Shown: piece by piece, positions 10,070 to 20,889 of the stretch | Position numbering within the stretch: the stretch's first letter is position 1 | Layout of the letters: every line of letters begins with the position of its first letter | Assembly: GCA_002007465.1 (NCBI GenBank) | Contig: LNAC01000003.1 | Coordinates: 9,585,515-9,649,514 of the forward strand | Source: Ailurus styani | Taxonomy: Eukaryota; Chordata; Mammalia; Carnivora; Ailuridae | Reading direction: 5' to 3' | Length of the DNA stretch: 64,000 bases | Made by a program: the position numbers and the translations under genes | Notes under the pieces: generated by a model | The model's database searches: none | What the model saw: only the letters and a program-made list of their open reading frames with translations | Told to the model about the DNA's origin: nothing

Positions 10070-10440
10070 CCAAATGACTCAAAGTGGCTCAAAGAAGATG
10101 ATTTACCTTGTTTACAGAAAACTTTTTTTTTTCATTTCTCAGCTGAGACCAAAGTGGGTTTCAAACAGAAGTAGCTTTTTGATGTGTTATAAGAAATGCA
10201 GCTAAGCTCTAAATATAGGAAACAGTTTGATGGTTTCCTACATTTTACATCCTCTTTGCCTATATTCAGGTATTTTTGGAGAATATTGAAAACAATCTAA
10301 TGAACTAATTAGAAGGTACATAAACAAGAAACATAGCTGTATTTTTTAAATTAAAACTTTTATGTAATTCTTTTAAAAATGTAGTTCTTATTTACCTCAT
10401 TCCTCACATAGACATTAGCATATTTTATTTTTAATTTTTT
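10070..10440. other. No recognised feature
   Basis: AT-rich sequence between two LTR fragments. It does not continue the MLT1 consensus that I recall. Confidence 0.45.
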
Positions 10441-10444
10441 AAAA

Positions 10445-10640
10445 TTATTTTTTAGTGCAAAAGGTGATTTTATTAAAGCATGGGAAAGGACCTGAGGGCA
10501 GAAGAGCTGCTGCACTTGGGTTGTGAGGGGTAGTTGATTATATACTTGGGAGTTGGGGCAGCTAAGGAAAAGGGAGGTTTTCAAAGAGCTTTCATATGCC
10601 AAAGAGGACTTAAAGATACTGGAGGCCTGGTGCACATTTC
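10445..10640 (-). mobile_element. Antisense retroviral-type LTR fragment with poly(A) signal
   Basis: On the minus strand it reads '...GCAGCAGCTCTTCTGCCCTC', 'AGGTCCTTTCCCATGC', 'TTTAATAAAATCACC', 'TTTTGCACTAAAA'. That is the layout of the R/U5 end of an ERV1-class LTR, with AATAAA at 10469-10474 (complement). Only an LTR piece is present and no internal gene is seen. The class assignment is from memory. Confidence 0.6.
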
Positions 10641-10689
10641 GTTTTATTATTTTTGATATCCTGATTGTTCTGATGATAGTACACAAAAA

Positions 10690-11560
10690 TAATTTTGTGT
10701 TTTGCTAAATATTATTATACTTGTAATCTCAATGTTTATAATTTTTACCTCTATACATATATTTTTCATGATAAAATCATATTCCTAGATATTTCCATTA
10801 TTAGAATATTCTTCTCAAAATGGAGACTAAAAATGTCAGACTTCTACAAGTCATAGTTTCCAATTGCTAACTTATTTTTCATCAACACTTACATGGTCAG
10901 CATTACTTAACTCTTTACTTATCTTAAGCAATAGACAGTTTCATTTAAGTTTCAATCGAGTTAGAAATATATTCTTTTATAATTTGAACTACAAACTGTC
11001 AAGTTCATAACTTTCTACAACCTACATATATTTTCACTCCTGCCCAACCCACCTTTCAAACTCTGTTTCTTCTATATTCTTCAGAAAAATAAAGGGTCAG
11101 AATGCTAAATATGTTGAGTATTTTATTCTATACAACCACATGGTACTTTGAAGAAAACCTTAATGCTCTTTTGACATAGAAGTAATAAAGTGAGTTTATT
11201 TTGAAATCCAGTAGGATAATGGCATTAATAAGTATAGTCAGTAATTATTAGTGATGATGTTAGTAGCTATGTCCTCGTGGTTTGTTGCCCTTTAAATTAT
11301 AGAATCTTAATTATTTTTCCAAGAGGTCATGAATCTGTATATCTTATCTTGGCTATTAAAGAGGCAGGAGTTTAAATATTTCATCTTGAGAATCAGTCAC
11401 ACCATTCATTTCACGACTAGGCAATTAAGTAATTCTATTAAAATAGAGAAACCATGTCTAAATCTAGCTGGGTAGAATCATAAGACATAACTTCAGGAAG
11501 GGAAATAGCTTCTTGCTAGTACTCTGCCTAAGGAATAGGTTTTTAAAAAAATGTCTTACA
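10690..11560. other. No recognised feature
   Basis: AT-rich sequence without a recognised repeat or open frame of note. Confidence 0.5.
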
Positions 11561-11581
11561 TGTAAAAAGAATATGAATGCA

Positions 11582-11784
11582 TGCGGTGCCTGGGTGGCTC
11601 AGTGGGTTAAAGCCTCTGCCTTTGGCTCAGGTCATGATCTCAAGGTACTGGGATCGAGACCCGAATCGGGCTCTTTGCTCAGCAGGGAGCCTGCTTCCTT
11701 CTCTCTCTCTCTCTCTGCCTGCTTCTCTCTACCTACTTGTGATCTCTCTCTGTGTCAAATAAATAAATAAAATCTTAAAAAAAG
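11582..11784 (+). mobile_element. CAN-SINE, young subfamily
   Basis: Head 'GGTGCCTGGGTGGCTCAGTG', core 'GGTTAAAGCCTCTGCC', CT tract and 'TCAAATAAATAAATAAAATC' tail. It has an 18-base target duplication with one change: 11564-11581 and 11785-11802 (AAAAAGAATATGAATGCA / ...GAGTGCA). The low divergence implies a recent insertion. Confidence 0.96.
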
Positions 11785-11979
11785 AAAAAGAATATGAGTG
11801 CAGAATTGATTAATTTGTGCATGGTTCCATATAAGTCACAAATTAATGTTGAATTTTTAGTTGTGAACATGTTTTTTGGGATAAGCTGTTTTCTTTTAAT
11901 TTAATGCTGGCTTATTTTCCTGAACATCCACACAGCCTTTCTGATGTTTCTGATATAGATTTGTCTACAGTTGGAAAGC

Positions 11980-12215
11980 AGTGGTGTATAATGGATGGCA
12001 TATTGACTGTGTAACTGGCGTGTCTGGATTTGAAACATGCTTCAGCCACTACCCATCATGGCATAAATGAAATAAAGTCTCAGAATTTTAGTTTTCTCTG
12101 TTGAAAATAGACCTAGAAACATCCATCTCATGATGCTGTGTTGTTTAAATGAGGTAATTTATATAAAATGCAAAACAGTGCCTGACAGATAACAGGCACT
12201 CAAATATTAGTTCCT
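11980..12215 (+). mobile_element. MIR SINE relic
   Basis: Colinear MIR features are 'GTCTGGATTTGAAAC', 'TCAGCCACTACCCATCATGGC', 'AAGTCTCAGAATTTTAG', 'TGAGGTAATTTATATAAAATGC' and 'CAGTGCCTGACAGATAACAGGCACTC'. Confidence 0.75.
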
Positions 12216-12292
12216 ACTTTCTGTTCCCTGCAGCCCTTCCTTTTTGACTCCTGCTAAACTGCTAAAAGCAGATTTATTAAAAAACAGTTTTC

Positions 12293-12414
12293 AGGGCACC
12301 TGGGTGGCTCCATTAGTTAAGCGTCTAACTTCGGCTGCGGTCATGATCTCAGGTCCTGGGATAGAGCCCTGCGTTGGGCTCCCTGCTCAGTGGGGAGCCA
12401 GCTTCTCCCTCTGC
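12293..12414 (+). mobile_element. CAN-SINE, short tail part
   Basis: Head 'GGGCACCTGGGTGGCTCC' and core 'CATGATCTCAGGTCCTGGG' end at 'GCTTCTCCCTCTGC' and run directly into an (AAAAC)n tail. The flanks AAAACAGTTTTC (about 12281) and AAAACAAGTTTTCC (12467) suggest a target duplication. Confidence 0.92.
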
Positions 12415-12460
12415 TAAACAAAACAAAACAAAACAAAACAAAACAAAACAAAACAAAACG
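12415..12460. repeat. (AAAAC)n microsatellite in SINE tail
   Basis: About nine AAAAC units take the place of the usual AAAT tail of the adjoining SINE. Confidence 0.95.
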
Positions 12461-12484
12461 AAAAGCAAAACAAGTTTTCCACTC

Positions 12485-13885
12485 CATGTCTTCTACTGAT
12501 GAACAATAGAGAAATTGACATTTTCCTATCTGGTAATTTGTATCTCCTTTTTGAGTTTCTAGAGTTAGGTACTATCAAGTGTACAGTTAATTTGACCTCG
12601 TGTCTCTATAAATGTTTTTTTAAATCCACACATTGTTCCCTATTACTGAGTTCTGGCATGTAGACTCCTGTCTTTGCTTTCTATGGGATGGGATGTGTGT
12701 ATATGTGTCTGTGTTTATATGCTGTAATTTTTGCCTATTGAGTAGGTGGAAGAAAGGGGGAAGAAGTCATAACTAAAATTTTTACTCCAAAATATGTCCT
12801 AACTTTACTTTGAGAGAATATAACAGTATAATCATTTAAACTTGAAACCCATTAAATTATGCTTTTTTTTCCCCCTTTCTTTTCTGTAAGGATCTCAAAA
12901 TGAAATGACTGTCAGCAGGATGAGGCACATGCCAGTGTATACTGCCAGCTTGAGATAGTTCTTAAACCAGGACTTTTTTTTAGAATTGTCTATATGCCAA
13001 TCTTGAGAAAAACTCGGTTACTTTCAGAGTTTTGCTTTGTATAGAAGTGAATTTAGTTCAGATATGTTGATTTGACTACTAGAAATATGTAAGTCAATTT
13101 TGTAAATAAGTTGGGCTAAGTGACTTATCTTTTCAAAAATTCTAGGTAGTCACCTAGAATTTTTTATATATACATACATGTATATATCCAAAAAGCATAT
13201 TATAGTAACTACAATAATTAAAGTGACATCTAAAATTACAAATGAATACATGACACTCAGATTTAGCAGACATTGTGTATGTTTCTTACTATGCAAGTTA
13301 CATACTTCTTCATCCTAATAACTTGTTCAAAAGGCAAAAAAAAAATGCCCAAGAAGAAATAATACAGTTAAAGTGCATGAGGGAATCTTGTACTTTCCAT
13401 TATCTTAGTCAGCATCCATTAAAAAGCAAACTTATTTTTAGGCTCTCCAAATAAATTACTAGAGTTAACACAAAGAGGGTGGCAGAGATTTTAAGGAATT
13501 ACTTGAGTAAGTTGCCCATTTCTAATTGTGATTGGAGGAAGATGTTAATGAAAGCAATATTTAGGACCCTATAATTGCCTTGAAGTATCCTCCAGTACTA
13601 AGAAATGTTCTGGAATGCAGAAAATACTCCTTTAGAATGTACGGAACAATCTAAAAAGCTATTATTTTTTTTATAAGCCAAGAGAGCCAGAATTTTGAAC
13701 AAATAACTTCAAATATAAATGTCATGTGACATTTCCATATATACAAGAAACAGTGGTTTTTGTTTTGTTTTGCTTTATTTTTTTAATGGTGGTGATCAGG
13801 GTGAAATAAGCATAATCAGAAGGCAGCCAGTTAGGACAGTAGATACTGAAAGTTAGTCACTGTTTTTGTTTCATGTACTGCAACA
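12485..13885. other. No recognised feature; contains a short perfect hairpin
   Basis: AT-rich sequence. At 13135-13147 and 13152-13164 there is a 13-base perfect inverted repeat with a four-base loop, and an AT-rich palindromic stretch follows. No gene or known repeat was recognised. Confidence 0.5.
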
Positions 13886-13890
13886 ATAAC

Positions 13891-14082
13891 ATTTATTTAT
13901 TTATTTGTTTGTTTTATTTTTTTATTTGGTGGGGGAGGGTCAGAGGGAGGTGGAGAGAGAGAACCCAAAGCAGACTCCCCGCTGAGCACAGACCTCGGCA
14001 CAGAGCCAGATCCCATGACCCTGAGATCATGACCCCAGCCGAAACCAAGAGTCTGATGCTCAACCACCTGAGCCAGTGCCCC
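13891..14082 (-). mobile_element. CAN-SINE, antisense
   Basis: The antisense tail (TTTATTTATTTATTTGTTTG) is followed by a GGGGGAGGG purine tract, 'CCCTGAGATCATGACCCCAGCC' and 'CACCTGAGCCAGTGCCCC'. It is moderately diverged and no clear target duplication was found. Confidence 0.92.
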
Positions 14083-14244
14083 TCCCTCCTTCTTAATAAT
14101 AAAAGTCGATAACAATGTATTAATAATTATAGTAGCAACCAAGATTTTTTAAATGTATTTAATGTTTTCTCTGTTTATGAACTGTGCTATTATTTTACTT
14201 AAATTGTTTTATAAATTTTGACAATAAAATTTGAAATTACATCT

Positions 14245-14345
14245 ATTACCAGTATTTTACAACCCAAGAGACTGAGGCTTGGAGGGAGAAAGTAACTTTC
14301 TGACGGACAAAGAGTGAGTAAATGGAGAGGGTTCTATACCCACAT
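14245..14345 (-). mobile_element. MIR relic, antisense
   Basis: 'ATTTTACAACCCAAGAGACTGAGGCTTGG' and 'GAGAAAGTAACTTTCTGACGG' correspond to the complement of the MIR core (ATTTTACAGATGAGGAAACTGAGGC... type). Confidence 0.7.
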
Positions 14346-14499
14346 GAGTTCTTTGAGTTCTTTTCTACCTTCTCTTTACTTTCTTACCACCCATGGAGGT
14401 ACCTCCCTCTGATTCCCTCCTCTGGACCCCTCAGTCATTAAAGCATCCTCAGAAACTGCCCTCCCCATGGTGGTCAGCGGTGTCAGTGCTGTTAAAGGA

Positions 14500-15095
14500 A
14501 GGCACTTGTCAGTCAATGTTTTATTTTGACTCTTGAAGCTTTGGACTGTTTTGACCCCACCTCTCATCTAGAATACTCCTATGTTCATCTACTGAACATC
14601 CAGTTTCCTAGCTTTTGTTTTCCATGAATGACCATGCTTTCTCAGCCACTTTTCCGTGCTGATCCTCTTCCTATTTCTGCCCTTAAATGGTGAATCTTCA
14701 TTAGGACTTAATTTATACACCCCACCTAAAAAAATCTCTATTCCCATGGCTCTGTGCTGATTATCTTTTAGAGCCAGATCCTCACTCCTACTTCACAGGG
14801 ACTGTTCCCTGTTTTTTGCCCCATTTTATGAGAAGTAGTTCCTACTTATTCTTCAAGTCTCAGTGCAGATGCTACTTTCTTGGAAAGACCTTGGAAGACT
14901 CCTTGGTTCAGTTAATTGCTTTGCTATTAACGCTTCAGTTGGCTTTTATTATTTTCTCACTCAAAATTCCACTTTTAAAAGATAAATCCAATAGAATATA
15001 TGCTTTACAAGAATAAGGAGAAAGTTTATCTTGCTCCGTAACTATTCTTGAAATGTAGAAATACTCTTGACATATAATAAATGCTGAGAATCTTG
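14500..15095 (+). mobile_element. L2 LINE relic (end of ORF plus 3' end)
   Basis: The order matches the L2 3' region. It runs from 'TTTTCCATGAATGACCATGC...TCTCAGCCACTTTTCCGTGC' (14620-14660) to 'TTCTTCAAGTCTCAGTGCAGATGCTAC' (14852) and then 'GACATATAATAAATGCTGAG' (15069). It is diverged and has lost its reading frame. Confidence 0.6.
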
Positions 15096-15124
15096 TTGAA
15101 TTCAGTGAAAATCTGCAACTCATG

Positions 15125-16150
15125 TTTACTTTTTTAGTTGTGTGAGGTGTGGCTATCCAGCATTTTCATGACAAAGTTTTGCTTCCATACATTTTCAATG
15201 ATGTAGAAGACATGCCAACAGAGTGTCATATTTAGATTAAATGAAGCTTTTTTCCAAAGAGGGATATATGGTTTATTTGAAGCATTTGTGGGGGAAGGAA
15301 AGACAATTTTCTAAAAGATGTTCCTTCTAAATTCTGTCTTAAAGCTGTTTGTAAGTAGAAAATTGAGTTTCTATTACATTAGAAGGTACTGTGTAGTCAT
15401 TATTTAATTTACTGTGCGATCTTTAATCAAATAAGTAAATGCATTATTTATTTCCAAGGTTAAAGCATACATTCTCTTTGTCTGGAATGCCAATTCTAGA
15501 GGGAAATATCTCTAATAATGTATGAAATTGAAGGCTAATTTTACTTTTCATCATTCCTAAAGTATTTAAAGACCTAAAGTCTGTCTTCTGTGCTTTTGCA
15601 TGTTTTCAGCAAATATTCTTTTTAGAAATTAGATATTCTTATGGATATGAAATTAACTTCAGTAGATAATTTTTGAACACTTACTCCATGCTAATGAAAA
15701 ATCTTTGAAACATTTTTAAAATCTTTAATTAATATTCTGCAAGCAACTTTGACAATAAATTAAAAACTTCTAGTGGAAAATATTCAAAATGTCCGCTTGA
15801 GATTAAAAACTTCATTTTTTTGCCAAAGAATCTCCATAATTTCTAATGCTTAAGACATGAAAATATAGATATTGACCACTAAATAACTAAATATAAATTC
15901 TTATATTTGGGGGACTTAGAGAAAGAGAGCTTGTAGGAATTTCTTGGTGAGATCATGTTGATTGGGTCATGAGCCTAAATTAAAAAGAGAAAAATTATCA
16001 TGCTGTACATCAAAATTTAACAATCTTTAATCTTAATCAGATATAATTGAACACCATCAAAAATGTCAACATAGTTATTTTTAATAGTATTTGAATGAGA
16101 AAAGTTATCCCAAATTTGTAGCAAAGGAAGAGCTTAAAGAGGAACATTAA
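15125..16150. other. No recognised feature
   Basis: About 1 kb of AT-rich sequence. No repeat family, RNA gene or exon was recognised. Confidence 0.5.
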
Positions 16151-16154
16151 CTGA

Positions 16155-16300
16155 AAACTTAGGCTTGAATCCTAGTTGACTTGTTAGTGGCAACCTTAGA
16201 CAAGCAATCAACCTCTAATTTTCTCCATCTATAAGGAATGAATAATTGAACTCATCCTACTTTGTCGAACTTTTTTGTGAGGAAGCTTCATAACTTTGAA
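16155..16300 (+). mobile_element. MIR relic
   Basis: 'GGCTTGAATCCTAGTTGACTTG', 'AACCTTAGACAAGCAATCAACC', 'TTTTCTCCATCTATAAGGAATG' and 'TTGTGAGGAAGC' keep the MIR order. Confidence 0.65.
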
Positions 16301-16370
16301 ATTTTATGGTGGCGTATAATTATTTAACCAGGTAAACTGATGAAGATTTATTTAAAAATAGCTCTTTGTG

Positions 16371-16634
16371 TTTTTTTTTTGTTTGTTTGTTTTTTTAAAG
16401 ATTTTATTTATTTGACAGAGAGAGATTACAAGTAGGCAGNTTTGTTTGTTTGTTTGTTTTTTTAAAGATTTTATTTATTTGACAGAGAGAGATTACAAGT
16501 AGGCAGAGAGAGAGAGGAGGAAGCAGGCTCCCTGTTGAGCAGAGAGCCCGATGCGGGCCTCCATCCCAGGACCCTGAGATCATGACCTGAGCCGAAGGCA
16601 GAGGCTTTAACCCACTGAGCCACCCAGGCACCCA
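16371..16634 (-). mobile_element. CAN-SINE, antisense, young, with assembly duplication
   Basis: The tail 'TTTTTTTAAAGATTTTATTTATTTGAC' occurs twice around an N (16440). The single-copy remainder carries 'GCCTCCATCCCAGGACCC' and 'AGAGGCTTTAACCCACTGAG' and ends at CACCC. The true element is about 60 bases shorter than shown. Possible decayed flanks are CTCTTTGTG and ATCTTTG. Confidence 0.92.
16381..16506. other. Assembly duplication around N at 16440
   Basis: The 59 bases 16381-16439 are repeated exactly at 16448-16506. The second copy is preceded by one or two extra TTTG units, consistent with an unresolved low-complexity tail. Confidence 0.9.
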
Positions 16635-16739
16635 GATCTTTGTTTTGAAGTAAAAATTCCAACTAATTCCATAAATCTGCCTTGTCCAACTTTGGAAAAT
16701 TTCAGGTGATATGGCCAAATCATGGGGAAATAAAGCATA

Positions 16740-17655
16740 TACACTGATACATCAACTTTTTCTTGTAAGCTTTTAGAGATTACTCAGGCTTTATAGATGA
16801 TGAATTCACAAAAAAAGGTCACTAAATTACTAAATATAAGAATAGAATTCTTTCATCCTCTTCTATTAATTGGAAAAAAAGCCTATGTAACCGAAAAGTC
16901 CTAGTTGTTCAGAGTATGCAGTAGGAGATAGCATCATGAAATAAATATTTCTGTTATTTTTCTGTTGCTTATGTTTTGAAAGTAAGGTTTATTGCAGGGC
17001 AAATGAAGAAAAAAATTGTGTCCATAGAAAAGTGATATTTCTACCCAATTTTAGATGCTCTAACTTCCTCATTGAAATGGAATGTGGTGCTAAGTCAGCT
17101 ATATATTCTTTCTCCCCATCCCCTGTGGGTCCAATAAATGCTTATTGAATAAATGCTCATCAAAAAGCTATTTTGAGTAAGATACTTTAGAAGCAAAAAT
17201 TAAGACACACTTAGCCATTTGTAAGCGAGTTATGAAATATGCATTGAAATGATCAATAAAAAAACAAAATGTGCTAAGTACCACAAAAGTGGTATACCAG
17301 ATTATTATGGGAGCCCAAATTAAGAAAATATTCTGGGGTAAATATGGAGTATTTGGAAGGATTTTTGGCCAATAACCAGGACTGTTTCGGTGGAGGAGGC
17401 AAGGCACTGATAGCAGAGCAGAAACACTGGACATCATGTTGAGGTAAAGAAAAAAACCCAAATTCCAGAAAATGAAAGATCTCTTAAGAGGAAAACTAGT
17501 TGTATGTGTACTACTGGTTTGATTTTATTACTCTTTTATAAGAAAATTCTAAAGAAATGAAACCCCATGTGATTATATTAGGGATCACATCGACAGGAAC
17601 TTATAATTTAGAGATACTTTAGGGCCTGTCATAATTTTCCTGAAACTAAATCTTA
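16740..17655. other. Mostly unrecognised; weak L2-like end near 17110-17160
   Basis: 'CCAATAAATGCTTATTGAATAAATGC' near 17130 looks like the terminal motif of an L2 element. Nothing else was recognised. Confidence 0.4.
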
Positions 17656-17658
17656 TAG

Positions 17659-17835
17659 ACTGGTGGTACTCAAAGTGTGGTCCCTAGGTCAACAGCATCA
17701 GTGTTACATCAAGACAAAAATTTTTGGACCCCTTTTCACATCTACTGAAAGAACCTCAGGAGATGGGTCCCAGCAGTCTCTTTTGTATCAAGTCCTCCAG
17801 GTAACTCTGTTGCCTACTTGAGTTGAAGGATCACT
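17659..17835 (+). mobile_element. Non-autonomous hAT (Charlie/MER-type) DNA transposon relic
   Basis: It starts 'CTGGTGGTACTCAAAGTGTGGTCC' with 'CAGCATCAGTGTTACATCA', passes through 'GGGTCCCAGCAGTCTC' and 'CCTCCAGGTAACTCTG', and ends 'GAAGGATCACTGA'. The ends are roughly complementary, as expected of CAGTGGTTCTCAAA-type terminal inverted repeats. No transposase is present. Confidence 0.7.
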
Positions 17836-17839
17836 GATG

Positions 17840-18385
17840 TAGACAAATAACTCAACTCTCTGAGGCTGTCTGGCGCTATCTTTGGTAGCCCACTAAGTGT
17901 AGCTCCTATAAGACCAACCCTGTCCGTCTTATCTAAAACTCGATGACAGAAGGAAAGGATGATAAATGAGAGGCTACAGCTTTGTATATAAAACAAGATC
18001 CACAGGATGATCTATTTTCGGGTTTTCTGACTAGAAGATACAACTTGATGTTAAGAAAACCCATTTTATTGATTTGAGAAAACAGAAAACTGTGGCAGGA
18101 ACTATCCTAAATATTGTACATGTCCTGTATCATTGAACATACCTAAATTTTCAAAAATCAAGGGAAAAATGATCTTACATCCATACGATACTTTAGTATA
18201 CAGATATGAAAACTGTAAAATCAAAGAGCAAGATGCCAAATTGTACATAGAATGAATTGTTAACTTGTTAAAATAAATACATGAATAGAAAAATGATACA
18301 TAAAGCTCATCATCTCACACTAGAGGATTTATGGGAAATTATATAGCAGTAGCAGCAGTAGTACTAATATTTGAGAGTAGCATAT
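17840..18385. other. No recognised feature
   Basis: Single-copy-looking sequence with a short AGC/AGT triplet patch near 18346-18362. Confidence 0.5.
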
Positions 18386-18389
18386 GATG

Positions 18390-18610
18390 GTTTAACAGAG
18401 TAGTCTCTAGAGCCTGACTACTTGTAATAAATCTTACCCACATCTCATTTGACTGTGTAAACTTGAGTATTTGACCCTTTCAGAACTGGCTTCTTTATCT
18501 ATAAAGTGGTAATAAAATAGTGTTCATCTTAAATGAAAGCTAAATAAGATAAATTATTTATAGGGGTTAAAAGGGTGATTGGTGTTGTAATTAGCCAATA
18601 AGTATTATAT
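18390..18610 (+). mobile_element. MIR relic
   Basis: 'TAGTCTCTAGAGCCTGACTACTTG', 'TTGACCCTTTCAGAACTGGC', 'TTCTTTATCTATAAAGTGGTAATAA' and 'AGCCAATAAGTATTAT' follow the MIR order. Confidence 0.7.
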
Positions 18611-18699
18611 TCATTATATGAAATAAAAGTAGCTATACAGAGGTGGAAATGCTGATGTAAGGTTCTAGATAGAGTTGTATCTGAGTCATCACCTAGAAA

Positions 18700-19200
18700 T
18701 AATATTTAAGATCACAGAGGTAGATGAAAAGAGGGCATCTAAAGTCAGGAGATTAAACTGAAGTTTAATCTTGTGCCCAGGTTTAGAGAAGTAAGTGGTG
18801 AAAGAGAGACCAAGAAAGAGGCTGGGTGTGGGCTATTAAGTAGATAAAGTTCAGGTGTGGAAGAGAAGAATCATGGTAATATGGTGATATACCATGAGAG
18901 AAGTGCAGAAGAGAAGGGACTCTTTTAAAAGGAGAACGTCGGGGAGAAGAGCAATGTGTGATCAAGTTTTCTCTTCAGATGCCTCTGAGAGCTCATTATT
19001 TGCTAAAACTGAGAGGCAATCAGGTTAGCCATTGTGAAGTCATTTATAAAATGTAAAGTACTTGGTGAATGTAAGATACAGAAGGTGAAAGGAGCAGTAT
19101 ATAAATTTGTGTAAATACAAGAGATAGATTCATGCACTTAGTATAGGATGAAGTGGGTGAAATAAATGTATGGAAGTGAAAAGTACATGGAAGGAAGAGA
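18700..19200 (-). mobile_element. L2 LINE ORF relic, antisense
   Basis: 'GGAGAAGAGCAATGTGTGATCAAG', 'AGATGCCTCTGAGAGC' and 'AAACTGAGAGGCAATCAGG...CCATTGTGAAGTCATT' match the complement of L2 reverse-transcriptase-region consensus as I recall it. It is old and diverged. Confidence 0.5.
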
Positions 19201-19209
19201 AGATAGGTT

Positions 19210-19915
19210 CAGATAAGTATTTTTGGTTCAAAGACAATCAAATAGAAAAGGAATACCATGTTGACTGTTGCAGTTATTATCATATAATAAGAAAATTTGA
19301 ATTTTGGATGGTAGGCACACTTGACCAATTGAGAGGAGCTATGCTTTGAAGTAGTTATAGTGGGAATATTATTGGGGTTTAAAATCTATTAATAAAAAAC
19401 TTACTGAAAATTAGTCGAGATACTGTTGATATCAACAGACCATTTAATTTTCACCAAATTATATGGCTTGCCCTAGTAATCCCTTATACTGATTCACATG
19501 TACTTTGGCAGGACATTTTAAATTTCACCATGGTAGTAATTATTATATATGTTATGTAAATATTTCTAATATTTTCAGTTCTTTCAATTTAATTTCACAG
19601 TGAGTTCTGGCAAAATTTTATATTTCCATATTATACAATAGGAATTATTTTTGAGAAACTAATATTGCAGGTATATTTGCTGTAACAGTAACTTTTTAGT
19701 CTTAAGTTACATAATATCTATCTAATAGTAATAGGAAAGAATTTACTGATACTGTGTAAGATGCACACAGATTTGAGTTTGTACACACGGAATATCTGAT
19801 AAATTAATAACAGCTCTATTTTTGTGGTGCAGAATGGGAATAGCAGAAACAAATTGTAAAAGGTAAATAATAATAAAAAAACACAGCTCTACACTTAAAG
19901 GTTACATGGTGATAT
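19210..19915. other. No recognised feature
   Basis: AT-rich sequence with no gene or repeat recognised. Confidence 0.5.
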
Positions 19916-19919
19916 GTAT

Positions 19920-20400
19920 GTGCTGTGACCTAGCACCCCAACAGAAATGTGCACATGTGTTCAAAATAAAAATGTACTGGAATGTTTATGTCAGCATAAT
20001 AGCCACCCATTGGAAACTAACCAAATGCCTGGCAAAGGTAGGATAGATGAATTAATCATTGCATATTCATACAATGTAATACTGGAGAGCAATAAGAATG
20101 AACTACAACCACAGGCAGCGTTATGAATGACTCTCACAAACAGAATGCTGAATAGGAGAAGTCAGACACAAAAAGCCACCCTGTATAATTCCATTTATTT
20201 AAGCAGAGAAGTAGCAGGTCATTTGTGATTGGAAGTAGGTAAAAGGGGAGCTTCTAGGGCACTGGTAATATTTTATATTTTGATTTAACTGTTGACTACA
20301 TGGGTGTGTTTAATTTGTGGAATTCACTCAGTTGTTTGTATTCATATGTTCACTTTTTTGAAAATATATTGCATATCAGTAAAAATTTAGAAATCCACTT
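19920..20400 (+). mobile_element. Old L1 (L1M-type) ORF2 end and 3' UTR
   Basis: 'GTTTATGTCAGCATAATAGCCACCC', 'CTGGAGAGCAATAAGAATGAACTAC' and 'AAAAGCCACCCTGTATAATTCCATTTAT' are decayed sense-strand matches to the last part of L1 ORF2 and to an old L1 3' UTR. Confidence 0.75.
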
Positions 20401-20671
20401 TGTTATGGAAGAAAGAGAATTTTCAGTAATTCATAGTAAATACACATCTAATGAAGTTTTTGTTGTGACAGAGACCATTGTAAAACTTAGACCATAATAT
20501 ACAGAGAGGAATTAGGAACAATAAAGACTCAGAGGAAAAAAAAGACCAACAATCTACATATGATCAGCATTAAGATGGGTTTCCTAGCCACATGTTTGTG
20601 GAAAGTATTCCTCCACACCATAATATGAAGTAACTGAAGACTTATTAGCTGTATGGTGTGTTTTAATTTAA

Positions 20672-20871
20672 TTTAATTTAATTTTTTTAATTTTATTTTT
20701 ATTCTTTGCCCAAGGGGTACAGGTCTGTGAATCATCAGGCTTACACCTTCCCAGCATTCACCAAAGCACAAACCCTCCCCAATGTCCATAGCCCATCCAC
20801 CCTATCCCTACCCTCCCACCCCCCAGTAACCCTCAGTTTGTTTTGTGAGATTAGGAGTCTCTTATGGTTTG
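20672..20871 (-). mobile_element. Carnivore L1 3' end, antisense, 5'-truncated
   Basis: A T-rich antisense tail (AATTT units) leads to 'GGGGTACAGGTCTGTGAATCATC', 'ACCCTCCCCAATGTCCATAGCC' and 'CTCAGTTTGTTTTGTGAGATTAGG'. This is the carnivore-type L1 3' UTR. A target duplication TGTGTTTTAATTTTA occurs at about 20657 and at 20872. Only ~200 bases were inserted, a typical truncated retrotransposition. Confidence 0.88.
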
Positions 20872-20889
20872 TGTGTTTTAATTTTAGTT

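Noticed and set aside
10360..10686. 108-codon minus-strand frame
   Set aside because: It lies across the antisense LTR fragment; no retroviral protein motif is present.
11582..11660. tRNA gene in the SINE heads
   Set aside because: The heads derive from tRNA-Lys but lack a foldable complete tRNA and sit in full SINE copies with target duplications.
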